A DNA stretch of 64,000 bases from an uncultured Ruegeria sp. (GTDB lineage Bacteria; Pseudomonadota; Alphaproteobacteria; Rhodobacterales; Rhodobacteraceae). Where the stretch lies: NCBI RefSeq assembly GCF_947500045.1, contig NZ_CANMQQ010000002.1:186001-250000 (forward strand), read 5' to 3'. Positions 43,035-53,210 of the stretch are shown piece by piece. The notes under the pieces are model-generated. The model searched no databases. It was not told the origin of the DNA and was given only the letters and a program-made list of their open reading frames with translations. The position numbers and the translations under genes are program-made. Positions within the stretch are counted from its first letter, which is position 1, and every line of letters starts with the position of its first letter.

Positions 43035-44429
43035 ATGATCCCGGTCAAAGGGTTTTCAGGGCAGAAAGTTGCGGTTCTGGGGCTGGGTCGGTCGGGCCTG
43101 ACCACCGCGCGGGCATTGCGCGCAGGCGGGGCTGAGCCGGTGTGCTGGGATGACAATCCGGCCGCGCGCGAGGCGGCCGAAGGTGAAGGGTTCGCCTGCG
43201 TCGATCTGCGCCGTCACGGGGCGTTTGATGAGATTGCTTCGCTAATCGTCTCGCCGGGCATCCCACATCTCTACCCGACACCAAACCCGGTGGTAGCCGC
43301 CGCGCTGGAGGCAGGGGTTCCGGTCGACAACGATATCGGCCTGTTCTTTCGCTCTTTCGCGGGGCCTGAATGGCATAACTATGACACGCCGCCTAGGGTG
43401 ATCGCGGTAACCGGATCGAACGGAAAGTCAACCACCGCTGCGCTGATCCATCATATCCTGTCTGAGGCCGGGCGCGACTCGCAACTGGCCGGCAATATTG
43501 GGCGGGGCGTGTTGGATATCGATCCGGGCGGTGACGGCTCGGTGGTGGTGCTGGAACTTTCCAGCTATCAGACCGAACTGGCCCGCTCGCTTACCCCTGA
43601 TGTTGCGGTGTTCACCAATCTCTCACCCGATCATCTGGACCGGCATGGCGGCATGGGCGGATACTTCGCCGCCAAACGTCGCCTTTTTGCCGAAGGCGGG
43701 CCAGACCGCGCTGTGATCGGCATCGATGAGGCTGAGGGCGCGTTTCTGGCCGGTCAACTGTCTGAGGGGCCGTCGGATGATCGGGTGATCCGCATCTCGG
43801 TTGCGCGCAAGCTGACCGGGCCGGGCTGGCAGGTCTTTGCTCGTAAGGGATATCTCGCGGAATACCGCAAGGGTCGTCAGGCCGGTTCGATCGACCTGCG
43901 CGGCATCAAGGGCTTGCCCGGTGCGCATAACCATCAGAACGCCTGCGCGGCCTATGCTGCGTGTCGTTCATTGGGCCTTGCCCCCCGCGTGATCGAGGAT
44001 GCGCTGCACAGTTTCCCCGGACTGCCGCATCGCAGCCAGATTATCGCCGAGGCGGATGGGGTGACTTATGTGAACGACTCGAAAGCCACCAACGTGGACA
44101 GCGCACTGAAAGCGTTGAGCGCGTTCAAGAATATCCGTTGGATCTGTGGCGGGCTTGAGAAAGAGGGCGGGCTTGGGGCGCTGAACGCGGCAGGGGGTCA
44201 TGTGATCAAGGCCTATGTCATTGGGCGCGAAGCAGCAGGCTTTGCCATGCAGCTTGAGACCGAAGCGCAGGTTTGCACCACCATGGCTGAGGCCGTGGAA
44301 CAGGCCATCGCCGACGCGCAGCCCGGCGAAGTTGTTCTGCTGGCCCCTGCAGCGGCCAGCTTTGATCAGTATGATAACTTCGAACAACGCGGCGATGATT
44401 TCGCGGCTGAGGTGAAAAAGCGCCTCTGA
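43035..44429 (+). CDS. murD: UDP-MurNAc-L-alanine:D-glutamate ligase
   Basis: A 464-residue Mur ligase adding D-Glu to UDP-MurNAc-L-Ala. N-terminal Rossmann-type domain ([17 protein letters not shown]), ATP loop [13 protein letters not shown] (about 125-137), then [19 protein letters not shown] and the C-terminal NDSKATN motif. Full length. Confidence 0.97.
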   Translation: MIPVKGFSGQKVAVLGLGRSGLTTARALRAGGAEPVCWDDNPAAREAAEGEGFACVDLRRHGAFDEIASLIVSPGIPHLYPTPNPVVAAALEAGVPVDNDIGLFFRSFAGPEWHNYDTPPRVIAVTGSNGKSTTAALIHHILSEAGRDSQLAGNIGRGVLDIDPGGDGSVVVLELSSYQTELARSLTPDVAVFTNLSPDHLDRHGGMGGYFAAKRRLFAEGGPDRAVIGIDEAEGAFLAGQLSEGPSDDRVIRISVARKLTGPGWQVFARKGYLAEYRKGRQAGSIDLRGIKGLPGAHNHQNACAAYAACRSLGLAPRVIEDALHSFPGLPHRSQIIAEADGVTYVNDSKATNVDSALKALSAFKNIRWICGGLEKEGGLGALNAAGGHVIKAYVIGREAAGFAMQLETEAQVCTTMAEAVEQAIADAQPGEVVLLAPAAASFDQYDNFEQRGDDFAAEVKKRL

Positions 44430-44541
44430 AAGCATGGTGTTTGCAATTGTTTGCCGGTTCGGCGAAGCTGTGGGCCTATCTGCTTGACGCGCAATCTGCA
44501 TTGGTTTTTGCCTTCAGGAAATTCAACACGAGGTCATGAAT

Positions 44542-44916
44542 ATGCCAAACCGTAAACTTCTATTGATCGTTCCCGCTCTGCTGGCAGCCGGGGCTTGCAC
44601 CAATACCGGGGCTAACTATCAGCCTGTGATCGATGGTCCTGTGGGCCCTAACTACAATGTGGATCTGCAGCAATGTCAGCAATTGGCGGCGTCGCAGGCC
44701 AGTGTTGACGGGTCGACTGCAGGCAACGCCGCCATTGGTGCCGTGGGCGCAGCCGCCGTTACCGGCATCGTTCAGGACAGCAGCGACAATCTGGGTCGCG
44801 CGGCTGTTGCCGGTGCTCTGGTCGGAGCCGGTGCAGACGTGATCAACAAGAACCAGAACAAAGAAGTGCTGGTGCGCAACTGTATGCGCGGGCGTGGGTA
44901 TAACGTCGTAGGCTAA
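44542..44916 (+). CDS. Glycine-zipper lipoprotein
   Basis: A 124-residue predicted lipoprotein: signal peptide ending in the lipobox LLAAGAC, then two Gly/Ala-rich zipper segments (NAAIGAVGAAAVTGIV and AAVAGALVGAGADVI), and a Cys-containing C-terminus (RNCMRGRGYNVVG) typical of outer-membrane 'glycine zipper family' proteins. The ATG at 44542 is preferred (GAGG 8 nt upstream) over 44536. Inserted between murD and the convergent oxidoreductase. Confidence 0.85.
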   Translation: MPNRKLLLIVPALLAAGACTNTGANYQPVIDGPVGPNYNVDLQQCQQLAASQASVDGSTAGNAAIGAVGAAAVTGIVQDSSDNLGRAAVAGALVGAGADVINKNQNKEVLVRNCMRGRGYNVVG

Positions 44917-46091
44917 CGGCTTGCGATGGCGCTTCCGGCGGCGTGGCCCGAGGACCACGCCCACTGGAAGTTATAGCCACCCAACCAACCGGTGACATCC
45001 ACCGCTTCACCAATCGCATAGAGGCCGGGGACATCCCTGGCCTCCATTGTTTTGGACGACAACTCGTCGGTATCGATCCCGCCCAATGTGACCTCTGCTG
45101 TGCGATAACCTTCGGTGCCTGAAGGCGTAAGGCGCCAGTTGGACAGCGCAGCTATCAAATCGGATAGCGCTGCGTCGGACTGATCCGCCAGATTGCCTTG
45201 CATCGGGATATGGTGCTTGAGGTCGTCCACCAGACGTGCAGGCAAATGGCGCGCCAACTCGGTGGTCAGCGCCTTGCGCCCTCCGGCCTGCCGTTGCTCG
45301 CGCAGCAGGTCAAACAGCGGCAGATCAGGGATCAGGTTGACCCGGATCGCCTCGCCCTCACGCCAGTAGGATGAAAGTTGCAGCACCGATGGGCCGCTCA
45401 GCCCGCGATGGGTGAACAGCAGAGCTTCGTCAAAACTGGTGCGCTCATTACTCAGACACGCGGGCAATGAGACGCCCGACAGTTCCTTGAATCGTCCGTC
45501 CGAAAAGGTGAACGGCACCAGCGCAGCCCGAGTCTCGGTCACCTGCATTCCGAATTGATGCGCGATGTCATAGGCGAGCCCGGTAGCGCCCATCTTGGGG
45601 ATCGACTTGCCACCGGTCGCCAGAACCAGATTACGGCAGGTCAGGGGGAACCGCTTGGCCTCGCGCTCAACCTCCAAGGTAAATCCACTCTCGGTCTTGC
45701 GCAACTCTTTGACCGAGGTCTGCACCCAAAGCTTGGCCCCGGCGCGCGCCAATTCGTCCAGTAGCATCTGGATGATCTGCTTCGACGATCCGTCGCAGAA
45801 CAGCTGCCCCAGTGTTTTTTCATGCCAAGCGATACCGTGGCGCCCAACTAGATCGATGAAATCCCACTGAGTATACCGCGCCAACGCGGATTTACAGAAA
45901 TGCGGATTCTGCGACAGGAAATTGCCTGGCCCGGCATACATATTGGTGAAATTGCAGCGCCCGCCGCCTGAGATGCGGATCTTCTCACCCGGCGCCTTTG
46001 CATGATCGATCACCAGCACGCGCCCACCGCAATGGGCTGCGCACATCAAACCGGCGGCACCGGCACCAAGGATGATCGTATCAAAGGTCAT
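44913..46091 (-). CDS. FAD-dependent oxidoreductase, BaiN/HI0933 family
   Basis: A 392-residue flavoprotein. Dinucleotide-binding motif GAGAAGLMCA (8-17), SGGGRCNFTN, LVLATGGKSIPKMGATGLAYDIA and the C-terminal TLGGIDTDELSSKTMEAR, GLYAIGEAVDVTGWLGGYNFQWAWSSG are all family signatures. It reduces an unknown substrate. The gene runs against the dcw direction and ends 4 bp inside the glycine-zipper gene. Confidence 0.93.
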   Translation of the reverse strand: MTFDTIILGAGAAGLMCAAHCGGRVLVIDHAKAPGEKIRISGGGRCNFTNMYAGPGNFLSQNPHFCKSALARYTQWDFIDLVGRHGIAWHEKTLGQLFCDGSSKQIIQMLLDELARAGAKLWVQTSVKELRKTESGFTLEVEREAKRFPLTCRNLVLATGGKSIPKMGATGLAYDIAHQFGMQVTETRAALVPFTFSDGRFKELSGVSLPACLSNERTSFDEALLFTHRGLSGPSVLQLSSYWREGEAIRVNLIPDLPLFDLLREQRQAGGRKALTTELARHLPARLVDDLKHHIPMQGNLADQSDAALSDLIAALSNWRLTPSGTEGYRTAEVTLGGIDTDELSSKTMEARDVPGLYAIGEAVDVTGWLGGYNFQWAWSSGHAAGSAIASR

Positions 46092-46114
46092 GCGCTGCGC
46101 ATGGCGTGGATCGG

Positions 46115-46163
46115 GGGCGATGGCAAGGGGCAGAATGTTGCAGCTTTTCTCTTGCCATCGCCC
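46115..46163. repeat. Perfect 13-bp inverted repeat
   Basis: GGGCGATGGCAAG (46115-46127) and CTTGCCATCGCCC (46151-46163) with a 23-nt loop, in the divergent space between the flavoprotein and the cupin gene. No T-run follows on either side, so it does not look like a terminator. Confidence 0.7.
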
Positions 46164-46241
46164 TACAGCGGCACAGTATCTGGGACTGTGGTTTATGACT
46201 AAGCAGACCTCAGGTCTTTGAACGCCAGTTGGAGAGCCGAA

Positions 46242-46598
46242 ATGAAATCAATAAATCTGCAGGACAAACTGGGGCAGTTCTCGGCGCATTGGGAACCTCA
46301 GGTGATTGCCGACTACAACCAGAATGACGTGATGGTTGTGAAATTCATTGGTGAATATCCCTTTCACAAGCACGAAACGACCGACGATTTCTTTCTGGTT
46401 CTCGAAGGCGAGATGATCATGGACATCGAGGGCGAGCCCTCAAAAACAGTCAAAGCCGGTGAGTTGTTTGTGGTGCCTAAGGGTGTCGTGCACCGTCCCC
46501 GCGCCGAACAGGAAGTGAAGGTTCTGCTGATTGAACCCAAGGGCGAGCCCAATTCCGGAGATTCAGATCGGCCTCCGGCCACGAAGCCGCGTTTGTGA
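46242..46598 (+). CDS. Cupin-domain protein
   Basis: A 118-residue single-domain cupin. Metal-ligand motif 1 is FHKHETTDDFFLVLEGE, motif 2 is LFVVPKGVVHRP. Start at 46242 set by GGAGAG 6 nt upstream; an ORF start at 46218 is unlikely. Possibly a mannose-isomerase-like or stress-related cupin; the substrate is unknown. Between the divergent flavoprotein and ftsW. Confidence 0.9.
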   Translation: MKSINLQDKLGQFSAHWEPQVIADYNQNDVMVVKFIGEYPFHKHETTDDFFLVLEGEMIMDIEGEPSKTVKAGELFVVPKGVVHRPRAEQEVKVLLIEPKGEPNSGDSDRPPATKPRL

Positions 46599-46765
46599 CT
46601 GGCCAATGACACGTCTCAGTGCGGGATTTGTTGGTAAACACCAAAGGGTGGGCAGAAAATTCCGCATCCGCCTCAACAGGCTGGCCCAAACGTAAAAATA
46701 CCTGTAGACTCTGACCCAGATCCCGAAAAACGGGGCGTTAACGAGGCAGATAGTGGCGGTATCTC

Positions 46766-47929
46766 ATGACTGAGATGGTGTATGGCGCGGTTCAGGACCA
46801 GCGCGGTGAACCGATTCTTCCAAAGTGGTGGCGGACGATTGATCGCTGGACGATGTCCTGCGTTCTGATCCTGTTTGTAATTGGGCTTCTGCTGGGGCTG
46901 GCCTCATCGCCGCCACTGGCGGGGCGTAACGGGTTCGACCCGTTTCATTATGTCGAACGGCAGGCGCTGTTTGGTGGGCTAGCGTTGGTTGCGATGTTGC
47001 TGACCTCGATGATGTCGCCCACATTGGTGCGGCGGCTGGCGGTTTTAGGTTTTCTTGGTGCATTCGTGGCGCTTGCGTTCCTGCCGATCTTCGGCACAGA
47101 TTTCGGCAAAGGTGCCGTGCGCTGGTATTCGCTGGGCTTTGCCTCGCTGCAGCCATCAGAGTTCCTCAAACCCGGTTTTGTCGTCGTGGCCGCGTGGCTG
47201 TTGGCGGCCTCGCAAGAAATCAATGGCCCGCCGGGGCGGTTGTGGTCTTTTGCGCTATGCATGGCGATTGTCGCAATGCTGGTGATGCAGCCTGATTTCG
47301 GTCAGGCCTGCCTGATCCTATTTGGCTGGGGCGTGATGTATTTTGTAGCCGGCGCACCGATGCTGCTGCTGGTCGGCATGGCCGGAGCGGTGATTTTGGG
47401 TGGCATGTTTGCCTATTCCAATTCCGAACACTTCGCCCGCCGCATCGATGGGTTTCTAAATCAAGAGGTCGATCCGACCACCCAACTGGGCTATGCCACC
47501 AACGCGATCCGTGAGGGCGGGCTGTTCGGCGTAGGCGTCGGCGAGGGGCAGGTGAAATGGTCTCTGCCCGATGCACATACCGATTTCATCATTGCGGTCG
47601 CGGCCGAGGAATACGGGTTGATCCTCGTCCTTATCATCATCGCGCTTTATTCACTGATTGTCGTGCGCTCATTGCTGCGGTTGATGCGGGAACGCGATAT
47701 GTTCATCCGTCTGGCTGGGACCGGTCTGGCTTGCATGTTCGGCGTGCAAGCGATGATTAATATGGGCGTTGCGGTACGTCTGCTGCCTGCCAAGGGTATG
47801 ACATTACCATTCGTCAGCTACGGCGGCTCATCCCTGATCGCAGGTGGCATTGCGGTGGGCATGTTGATGGCCTTCACCCGCTCGCGCCCGCAGGGTGAGC
47901 TTGGCGATATTCTGCGCGGACGGGGCTGA
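46766..47929 (+). CDS. ftsW: Septal peptidoglycan polymerase FtsW
   Basis: A 387-residue SEDS glycosyltransferase with about ten transmembrane segments. Signature stretches: [18 protein letters not shown] (catalytic-region loop), [18 protein letters not shown] and [17 protein letters not shown]. Makes septal glycan from lipid II together with FtsI. murG starts within the stop codon (TGATG). Confidence 0.97.
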   Translation: MTEMVYGAVQDQRGEPILPKWWRTIDRWTMSCVLILFVIGLLLGLASSPPLAGRNGFDPFHYVERQALFGGLALVAMLLTSMMSPTLVRRLAVLGFLGAFVALAFLPIFGTDFGKGAVRWYSLGFASLQPSEFLKPGFVVVAAWLLAASQEINGPPGRLWSFALCMAIVAMLVMQPDFGQACLILFGWGVMYFVAGAPMLLLVGMAGAVILGGMFAYSNSEHFARRIDGFLNQEVDPTTQLGYATNAIREGGLFGVGVGEGQVKWSLPDAHTDFIIAVAAEEYGLILVLIIIALYSLIVVRSLLRLMRERDMFIRLAGTGLACMFGVQAMINMGVAVRLLPAKGMTLPFVSYGGSSLIAGGIAVGMLMAFTRSRPQGELGDILRGRG

Positions 47930-49026
47930 TGGGCACACCTTACCTTCTGATCGCGGCAGGTGGCACCGGGGGGCACATGTTCCCCGCACAGGCGCTGGCC
48001 GAGGCGATGCTGCTCAGGGGCTGGCGCGTGCGCCTATCTACCGATCCCCGCGGTGCGCGTTATACTGATGCTTTTCCGGAAGGTGTCGAGATTGCTCAAG
48101 TCTCTTCGGCCACCTTTGCCCGCGGCGGTCTGGCCGCCAAGGTGATGGTGGGGCCGAAGATTGCAGCGGGAGTGACCGGCATGGCGGCGCAGATGATGCG
48201 GGATAAACCGAACGTGGTGGTGGGCTTTGGTGGCTATCCGTCGATCCCAGCACTGGGTGCAGCGACGCTGCTGAAAATCCCGCGTATGATCCATGAACAG
48301 AACGGCGTTCTGGGCCGAGTGAACCAGATGTTTGCCACCCGCGTGGCTCAGGTCGCCTGCGGTGTATGGCCCACCGACCTGCCCGACGGTGCCAAGGGCG
48401 TTCACACCGGCAACCCGGTGCGCGCTGCCGTGTTGGAACGTGCCGGGGCGCCCTTTATTCCGCCCGGTGACTATCCGATGTCAGTCCTTGTGATGGGAGG
48501 CAGTCAGGGTGCCCGTATCCTTAGCGACGTGGTGCCTGACGCAATTGCGGCACTGCCCGAGGCGCTGCGGGGTCACATCCGCGTCTCGCATCAGGCCCGC
48601 GATGAAGATGGTGAGCGGGTCAAGGCTTTCTACGCTGAACACGATATCCGCGCAGACGTGCAGCCCTTCTTTGACGATGTCCCCCGCCGCATGTCCGATG
48701 CGCAGTTGGTGATCAGCCGTTCGGGCGCTTCTAGCGTTGCCGATATCTCGGTCATTGGGCGGCCCTCGATCCTGATCCCCTTCGCTGCGGCTGCAGGCGA
48801 TCACCAAACCGCCAACGCACGCGGGCTGGTTCAGGCGGACGGGGCAATCATGATCCCCGAAAACGCACTTGACGTTCCTGCGTTGACACAGCAAATGACC
48901 ACGGTTTTGACAAACCCAGAAGCCGCACAAAAAATGGCCCATGCCGCGCTATCGGTCGGGGCTCCGGACGCGACCGAGCGTCTGACAGCCCTTGTCGAGC
49001 AACTGGCGCAGAAGGAGACCACATGA
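47929..49026 (+). CDS. murG: UDP-GlcNAc:lipid I N-acetylglucosaminyltransferase
   Basis: A 365-residue GT-B fold enzyme converting lipid I to lipid II. N-terminal G-G-T-G-G-H (11-16), [13 protein letters not shown], and the nucleotide-sugar site [13 protein letters not shown] and [11 protein letters not shown]. Overlaps ftsW by 1 bp and murC by 4 bp. Confidence 0.98.
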   Translation: MGTPYLLIAAGGTGGHMFPAQALAEAMLLRGWRVRLSTDPRGARYTDAFPEGVEIAQVSSATFARGGLAAKVMVGPKIAAGVTGMAAQMMRDKPNVVVGFGGYPSIPALGAATLLKIPRMIHEQNGVLGRVNQMFATRVAQVACGVWPTDLPDGAKGVHTGNPVRAAVLERAGAPFIPPGDYPMSVLVMGGSQGARILSDVVPDAIAALPEALRGHIRVSHQARDEDGERVKAFYAEHDIRADVQPFFDDVPRRMSDAQLVISRSGASSVADISVIGRPSILIPFAAAAGDHQTANARGLVQADGAIMIPENALDVPALTQQMTTVLTNPEAAQKMAHAALSVGAPDATERLTALVEQLAQKETT

Positions 49027-50429
49027 ATCCAGCAACCAAACTACCGCAAGACGTTGGGCCGATCCATTTCGTGGGCATCGGTGGGATCGGGATGTCGGGC
49101 ATTGCCGAGGTGCTTCTGAACCTTGGCTACCGGGTGCAGGGGTCGGATCTGAAATCGTCCAAGATTACTGACCGGCTGGCCGGGCTGGGTGCTGAGATAT
49201 TTGAAGGCCAGCGCGCCGAGAACTTGCAAAACGCCGCTGTTGTGGTGGTCTCGACCGCGATCAAGCCAGGCAACCCTGAACTGGACGAGGCACGCGCGCA
49301 AGGCCTTCCGGTGGTGCGCCGCGCCGACATGCTGGCTGAGTTGATGCGCCTGCGATCCAACATCGCCATCGCCGGAACCCACGGCAAAACCACAACGACC
49401 ACAATGATGGCTGAACTGATGGTGGCCGGGGATTTCGACCCCACTGTCATCAATGGCGGCATCATCCACGCCTACGGCTCGAACGCGCGTATGGGGCAGG
49501 GCGAATGGATGGTAGTTGAAGCGGATGAGAGTGACGGCTCGTTTAACCGGCTGCCCGCGACCATCGCCATCGTCACCAATATCGACCCCGAGCATATGGA
49601 GCATTGGGGCGATTTTGATCAGTTGCGCGATGGCTTTCACGAATTCGTTTCGAACCTACCTTTCTACGGTCTGGCTGTCTGCTGCACGGATCATACTGAG
49701 GTGCAGGCGCTGGTCGGTCGCATCACCGACCGCCGCGTACGCACCTATGGGTTCAACACGCAAGCCGATGTGCGGGCAGAGAACCTGACCTATAAGGGCG
49801 GCGTCGCCCATTTCGACATTCACCTGCAATATGAAGACAAGGTGATCGAGGGCTGTACCCTACCGATGCCTGGCGATCACAATGTCTCGAACGCGTTGTC
49901 CGCTGTAGCGGTGGCTCGTCATCTGGGAATGAAAGCTTCGGAAATCCGCGACGCGCTGGCCAATTTCGGCGGCGTCAACCGGCGCTTTACCAAGGTCGGA
50001 GAAATCAACGGTGTCACCATCATCGATGATTACGGCCACCATCCGGTCGAGATTGCCGCGGTTCTCAAGGCCGCACGTCAGGCCACCGAAGGCCGGGTTA
50101 TCGCTGTGCATCAGCCGCATCGCTATTCTCGCCTGTCCGGCCTGTTTGACGATTTCTGCACCTGCTTCAACGATGCCGATGTGGTTGCCATCGCCGAAGT
50201 TTTTGCCGCTGGCGAAGACCCGATAGAAGGTGCTGACCGGGATGCTCTGGTCGAGGGGTTGATCCGTCACGGTCACCGTCATGCACGCGCCATATTGGAT
50301 GAAAGCGATCTCGAACGTCTCGTTCGTGAACAGGCCCGTCCGGGCGATATGGTCGTCTGTCTCGGCGCAGGTACGATCAGCGCATGGGCCAACGGGTTGC
50401 CCGAGCGATTGATTGCCAAAGCGAGTTAA
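49023..50429 (+). CDS. murC: UDP-MurNAc:L-alanine ligase
   Basis: A 468-residue Mur ligase. N-terminal [25 protein letters not shown] loop GTHGKTTTT (about 119-127), [10 protein letters not shown] and C-terminal [14 protein letters not shown]. First cytoplasmic ligase step of the pentapeptide. Confidence 0.98.
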   Translation: MNPATKLPQDVGPIHFVGIGGIGMSGIAEVLLNLGYRVQGSDLKSSKITDRLAGLGAEIFEGQRAENLQNAAVVVVSTAIKPGNPELDEARAQGLPVVRRADMLAELMRLRSNIAIAGTHGKTTTTTMMAELMVAGDFDPTVINGGIIHAYGSNARMGQGEWMVVEADESDGSFNRLPATIAIVTNIDPEHMEHWGDFDQLRDGFHEFVSNLPFYGLAVCCTDHTEVQALVGRITDRRVRTYGFNTQADVRAENLTYKGGVAHFDIHLQYEDKVIEGCTLPMPGDHNVSNALSAVAVARHLGMKASEIRDALANFGGVNRRFTKVGEINGVTIIDDYGHHPVEIAAVLKAARQATEGRVIAVHQPHRYSRLSGLFDDFCTCFNDADVVAIAEVFAAGEDPIEGADRDALVEGLIRHGHRHARAILDESDLERLVREQARPGDMVVCLGAGTISAWANGLPERLIAKAS

Positions 50430-50433
50430 TCCA

Positions 50434-50682
50434 GTGACGCCATCCCTCATAATTGCCTGCGGCTGGGTCTTTGCCTCGACAATCGTGGCGATGCTGCCCA
50501 TGCGTTTGCAGTTCCCGCCGGGCGTGGTGTTATTGGCCAGCGCGCCTGTTCTGATCCTGTGGCTGGGATATGATTATGGCTGGTTCATTGGGGTGTTGGC
50601 CTTTGCCGCCTTCGTCTCGATGTTCCGCAACCCGATCCGTTATTACTGGCGCAAATGGACGGGCAGAGAGGTATCGGAATGA
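50434..50682 (+). CDS. DUF2484 family membrane protein (first copy)
   Basis: An 82-residue protein with two hydrophobic segments (SLIIACGWVFASTIVAMLP; GVVLLASAPVLILWLGY) and a third weaker one. GTG start 4 bp after the murC stop. DUF2484 genes in this slot are typical of the Rhodobacterales; function unknown, probably linked with the envelope genes. Confidence 0.8.
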   Translation: MTPSLIIACGWVFASTIVAMLPMRLQFPPGVVLLASAPVLILWLGYDYGWFIGVLAFAAFVSMFRNPIRYYWRKWTGREVSE

Positions 50683-50945
50683 ACTGGTCGATCGCTCTTG
50701 CCGGTTTATGGGGTTTGACGGCCAATGTTCTGGCGATGATCCCGAGCAAGGATAACCATTGGACCCGCGCCTATATCCTGATTGCCGTGGGCGTACCAAT
50801 TCTGGGCTATGTCACCTATCAGAACGGCCCGTGGATAGGGTTGATCGTTTTGGCGGCGGGTATGTCGATGCTGCGTTGGCCGGTGATTTATCTGACCCGT
50901 TGGACAAAGGCGAAAATGCAGGGCATGAAGGCGGCCAACAAGTAA
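50679..50945 (+). CDS. DUF2484 family membrane protein (second copy)
   Basis: An 88-residue protein of the same kind as the preceding one: MNWSIALAGLWGLTANVLAM, then AYILIAVGVPILGYVTYQNGPWIGLIVLAAGMSMLRWPVIY. Both share the order helix, 'G-Y-x-x-x-N/Y-G' and 'MxRxPxxY' end (SMFRNPIRYY versus SMLRWPVIYL), so they are diverged tandem duplicates. The start overlaps the upstream stop by 4 bp. Confidence 0.82.
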   Translation: MNWSIALAGLWGLTANVLAMIPSKDNHWTRAYILIAVGVPILGYVTYQNGPWIGLIVLAAGMSMLRWPVIYLTRWTKAKMQGMKAANK

Positions 50946-50967
50946 CCGACCATATCAGGAGGCCCTA

Positions 50968-51261
50968 ATGGTCGACATCGCCACCTTCGCCTATCTGCCA
51001 CTGATCTCACTAATGCTCGGCATCGTTGCGGGCTTTGTTGCTGGGCGCTGGATCAGCGTCAGGGCGCTGCTTTGGCTTATTGGCCTGACGTCAGCGGTGG
51101 CGCTGGCGTTGATCATATTGCTCGCAGGCGTTCAAACCGGCGAAGAGGAACAGGCCTTTGGCCCCTTCGTCTGGCTGACAGGAAGTGTCCTGCCTTTCCT
51201 GTTCGCGGTCATTATGGGAGGCATCGGCGGGCGTAGCTTGGCAGCAAGGGCCAACGCATGA
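50968..51261 (+). CDS. Small membrane protein of unknown function
   Basis: A 97-residue protein with three predicted transmembrane helices ([58 protein letters not shown]). A good AGGAGG lies before the ATG. The family is unrecognised. It overlaps murB by 4 bp, so translation is probably coupled. Confidence 0.75.
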   Translation: MVDIATFAYLPLISLMLGIVAGFVAGRWISVRALLWLIGLTSAVALALIILLAGVQTGEEEQAFGPFVWLTGSVLPFLFAVIMGGIGGRSLAARANA

Positions 51262-52184
51262 TCAATTTGCCCGAGGTTCGGGGTCGCCTGTCGCAGACCC
51301 GTCCGCTGAATGATCTGACGTGGCTCCGGGTTGGTGGGCCCGCTGATTACCTGTTCCAACCCGCAGATACTGAAGACCTGCAGGCGTTTTTGCGCGACTT
51401 GCCAGCCGATGTTCCGGTCTTTCCCATGGGTGTCGGCTCGAACCTCATCGTGCGGGATGGTGGGCTGCGGGCGGTGGTGATCCGGCTTGGGCGTGGGTTC
51501 AACAGCATTTCAGTGCAGGACGACACGGTCACTGCAGGGGCCGCAGCACTGGACGCCCATGTGGCGCGCAAAGCAGCGGACGCAGGCGTTGATCTGACGT
51601 TTCTGCGTACCATCCCCGGTTCCATCGGCGGCGCCGTTCGCATGAATGCGGGCTGTTATGGCAGCTACACCGCGGATGTGCTGCAAAAAGCCACCATCGT
51701 GACGCGACAGGGCGACCTTATCGACCTGACCCCCGAAGACCTCAACTTTCGCTATCGTCAATCCGAATTGCCCGACGGCGCAGTGCTGGTCTCGGCCACG
51801 TTCCAAGCCCCGACGGGCGACCCCGCCGAGTTGCACGCCCGAATGGAGGCGCAGTTAAGAAAGCGCGACGAGACCCAACCCACAAAGGATCGCAGCGCCG
51901 GGTCGACCTTTCGCAATCCGGCCGGGTTTTCCTCGACCGGGCGAGAGGATGATGTGCATGACCTGAAAGCGTGGAAGGTGATCGAAGATGCAGGTATGCG
52001 CGGCGCGACCTTGGGTGGCGCGCAGATGAGCCTCAAGCACTCGAATTTCCTGATCAATACCGGTGACGCAACCGCCGCAGACCTCGAAGGTCTGGGTGAA
52101 GAGGTGCGAAAAAAGGTTTACGAAACAAGCGGCATCACGCTAGAGTGGGAAATCATGCGGATCGGCGATCCGCTGACAGATTAA
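51258..52184 (+). CDS. murB: UDP-N-acetylenolpyruvoylglucosamine reductase
   Basis: A 308-residue FAD enzyme completing UDP-MurNAc synthesis. FAD-binding stretch [11 protein letters not shown] and [12 protein letters not shown]; active-site part [21 protein letters not shown]; catalytic Ser region STFRNP; C-terminal [20 protein letters not shown]. Type I layout. Confidence 0.97.
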   Translation: MINLPEVRGRLSQTRPLNDLTWLRVGGPADYLFQPADTEDLQAFLRDLPADVPVFPMGVGSNLIVRDGGLRAVVIRLGRGFNSISVQDDTVTAGAAALDAHVARKAADAGVDLTFLRTIPGSIGGAVRMNAGCYGSYTADVLQKATIVTRQGDLIDLTPEDLNFRYRQSELPDGAVLVSATFQAPTGDPAELHARMEAQLRKRDETQPTKDRSAGSTFRNPAGFSSTGREDDVHDLKAWKVIEDAGMRGATLGGAQMSLKHSNFLINTGDATAADLEGLGEEVRKKVYETSGITLEWEIMRIGDPLTD

Positions 52185-52292
52185 AGCCCGACCCGTCAGA
52201 CCAAAACAGGCAAATTCAGGCGACGGATCAAAGGCATAAACGAAGTACGGACCACCACATAAGGTCCGGGGACATTGAGGCGCACGTTGGGT

Positions 52293-53210
52293 ATGTCGAG
52301 CAGGACAAACCCCAAAGTGGCGGTATTGATGGGCGGCCCCTCAGCGGAACGCGAGGTGTCACTCAGCAGCGGGCGCGAATGCGCAGCCGCCCTTGTGGGA
52401 GAAGGCTTTGAAGTGGTCGAACTGGACGCAGGTCCCGACCTCTATGCGCGCCTTTTGGACATCAAGCCGGATGTTGCTTTCAATGCTCTGCATGGCCGCT
52501 GGGGCGAAGATGGCTGCGTGCAGGGTTTGCTGGAATGGATGCGTATTCCGTATACGCATTCAGGCGTGCTGGCGTCGGCGCTTGCGATGGACAAGCAGCG
52601 CAGCAAAGAGATTTACCAGACCGAAGGCCTGCCCATCGTGCCCAGCGTGATCGTCCCCAAGGTCGAGGTGGTAGAGGCCCACGTGATGGACCCCCCCTAT
52701 GTGGCAAAGCCCAACAATGAGGGCTCCAGTGTCGGCATATATATCGTGCACGAAAACGCCAACGGGCCACCGCAGCTGGACGAGGCGATGCCTGATCAGG
52801 TGATGGTCGAGAAATATGTCGCGGGCCGCGAACTGACCGTGACCGTGATGGGCGACCGCGCCTTGACCGTGACCGAGATCATGACTGATGGCGGTTGGTA
52901 CGACTATGATGCCAAATACAAACCCGGCGGATCGTGGCACGTGCTGCCCGCAGATATCCCTCAGGATATTTTTGATCGCTGCATGGAATACGCGTTGAAA
53001 GCTCATAAGATACTGGGCTGTCGCGGCGTGTCCCGCACCGACTATCGCTGGGATGACAGCTTGGGCACGGATGGGTTGTTCCTGTTGGAGACCAATACGC
53101 AGCCCGGCATGACGCCGACCTCGCTGGTACCTGAACAGGCGGCGCATATTGGCATGAGTTTCGGCCAGCTCTGTGCTTGGATGGTGGAGGACGCCTCATG
53201 CGACCGCTGA
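52293..53210 (+). CDS. ddl: D-alanine--D-alanine ligase
   Basis: A 305-residue ATP-grasp ligase making D-Ala-D-Ala. N-terminal VAVLMGGPSAEREVSLSSG, FNALHGRWGEDGCVQGLLE, YVAKPNNEGSSVGI and C-terminal LLETNTQPGMTPTSLVPEQA with the metal ligands. ATG at 52293 preferred; a TTG at 52275 is possible. ftsQ starts 13 bp before its stop. Confidence 0.97.
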   Translation: MSSRTNPKVAVLMGGPSAEREVSLSSGRECAAALVGEGFEVVELDAGPDLYARLLDIKPDVAFNALHGRWGEDGCVQGLLEWMRIPYTHSGVLASALAMDKQRSKEIYQTEGLPIVPSVIVPKVEVVEAHVMDPPYVAKPNNEGSSVGIYIVHENANGPPQLDEAMPDQVMVEKYVAGRELTVTVMGDRALTVTEIMTDGGWYDYDAKYKPGGSWHVLPADIPQDIFDRCMEYALKAHKILGCRGVSRTDYRWDDSLGTDGLFLLETNTQPGMTPTSLVPEQAAHIGMSFGQLCAWMVEDASCDR

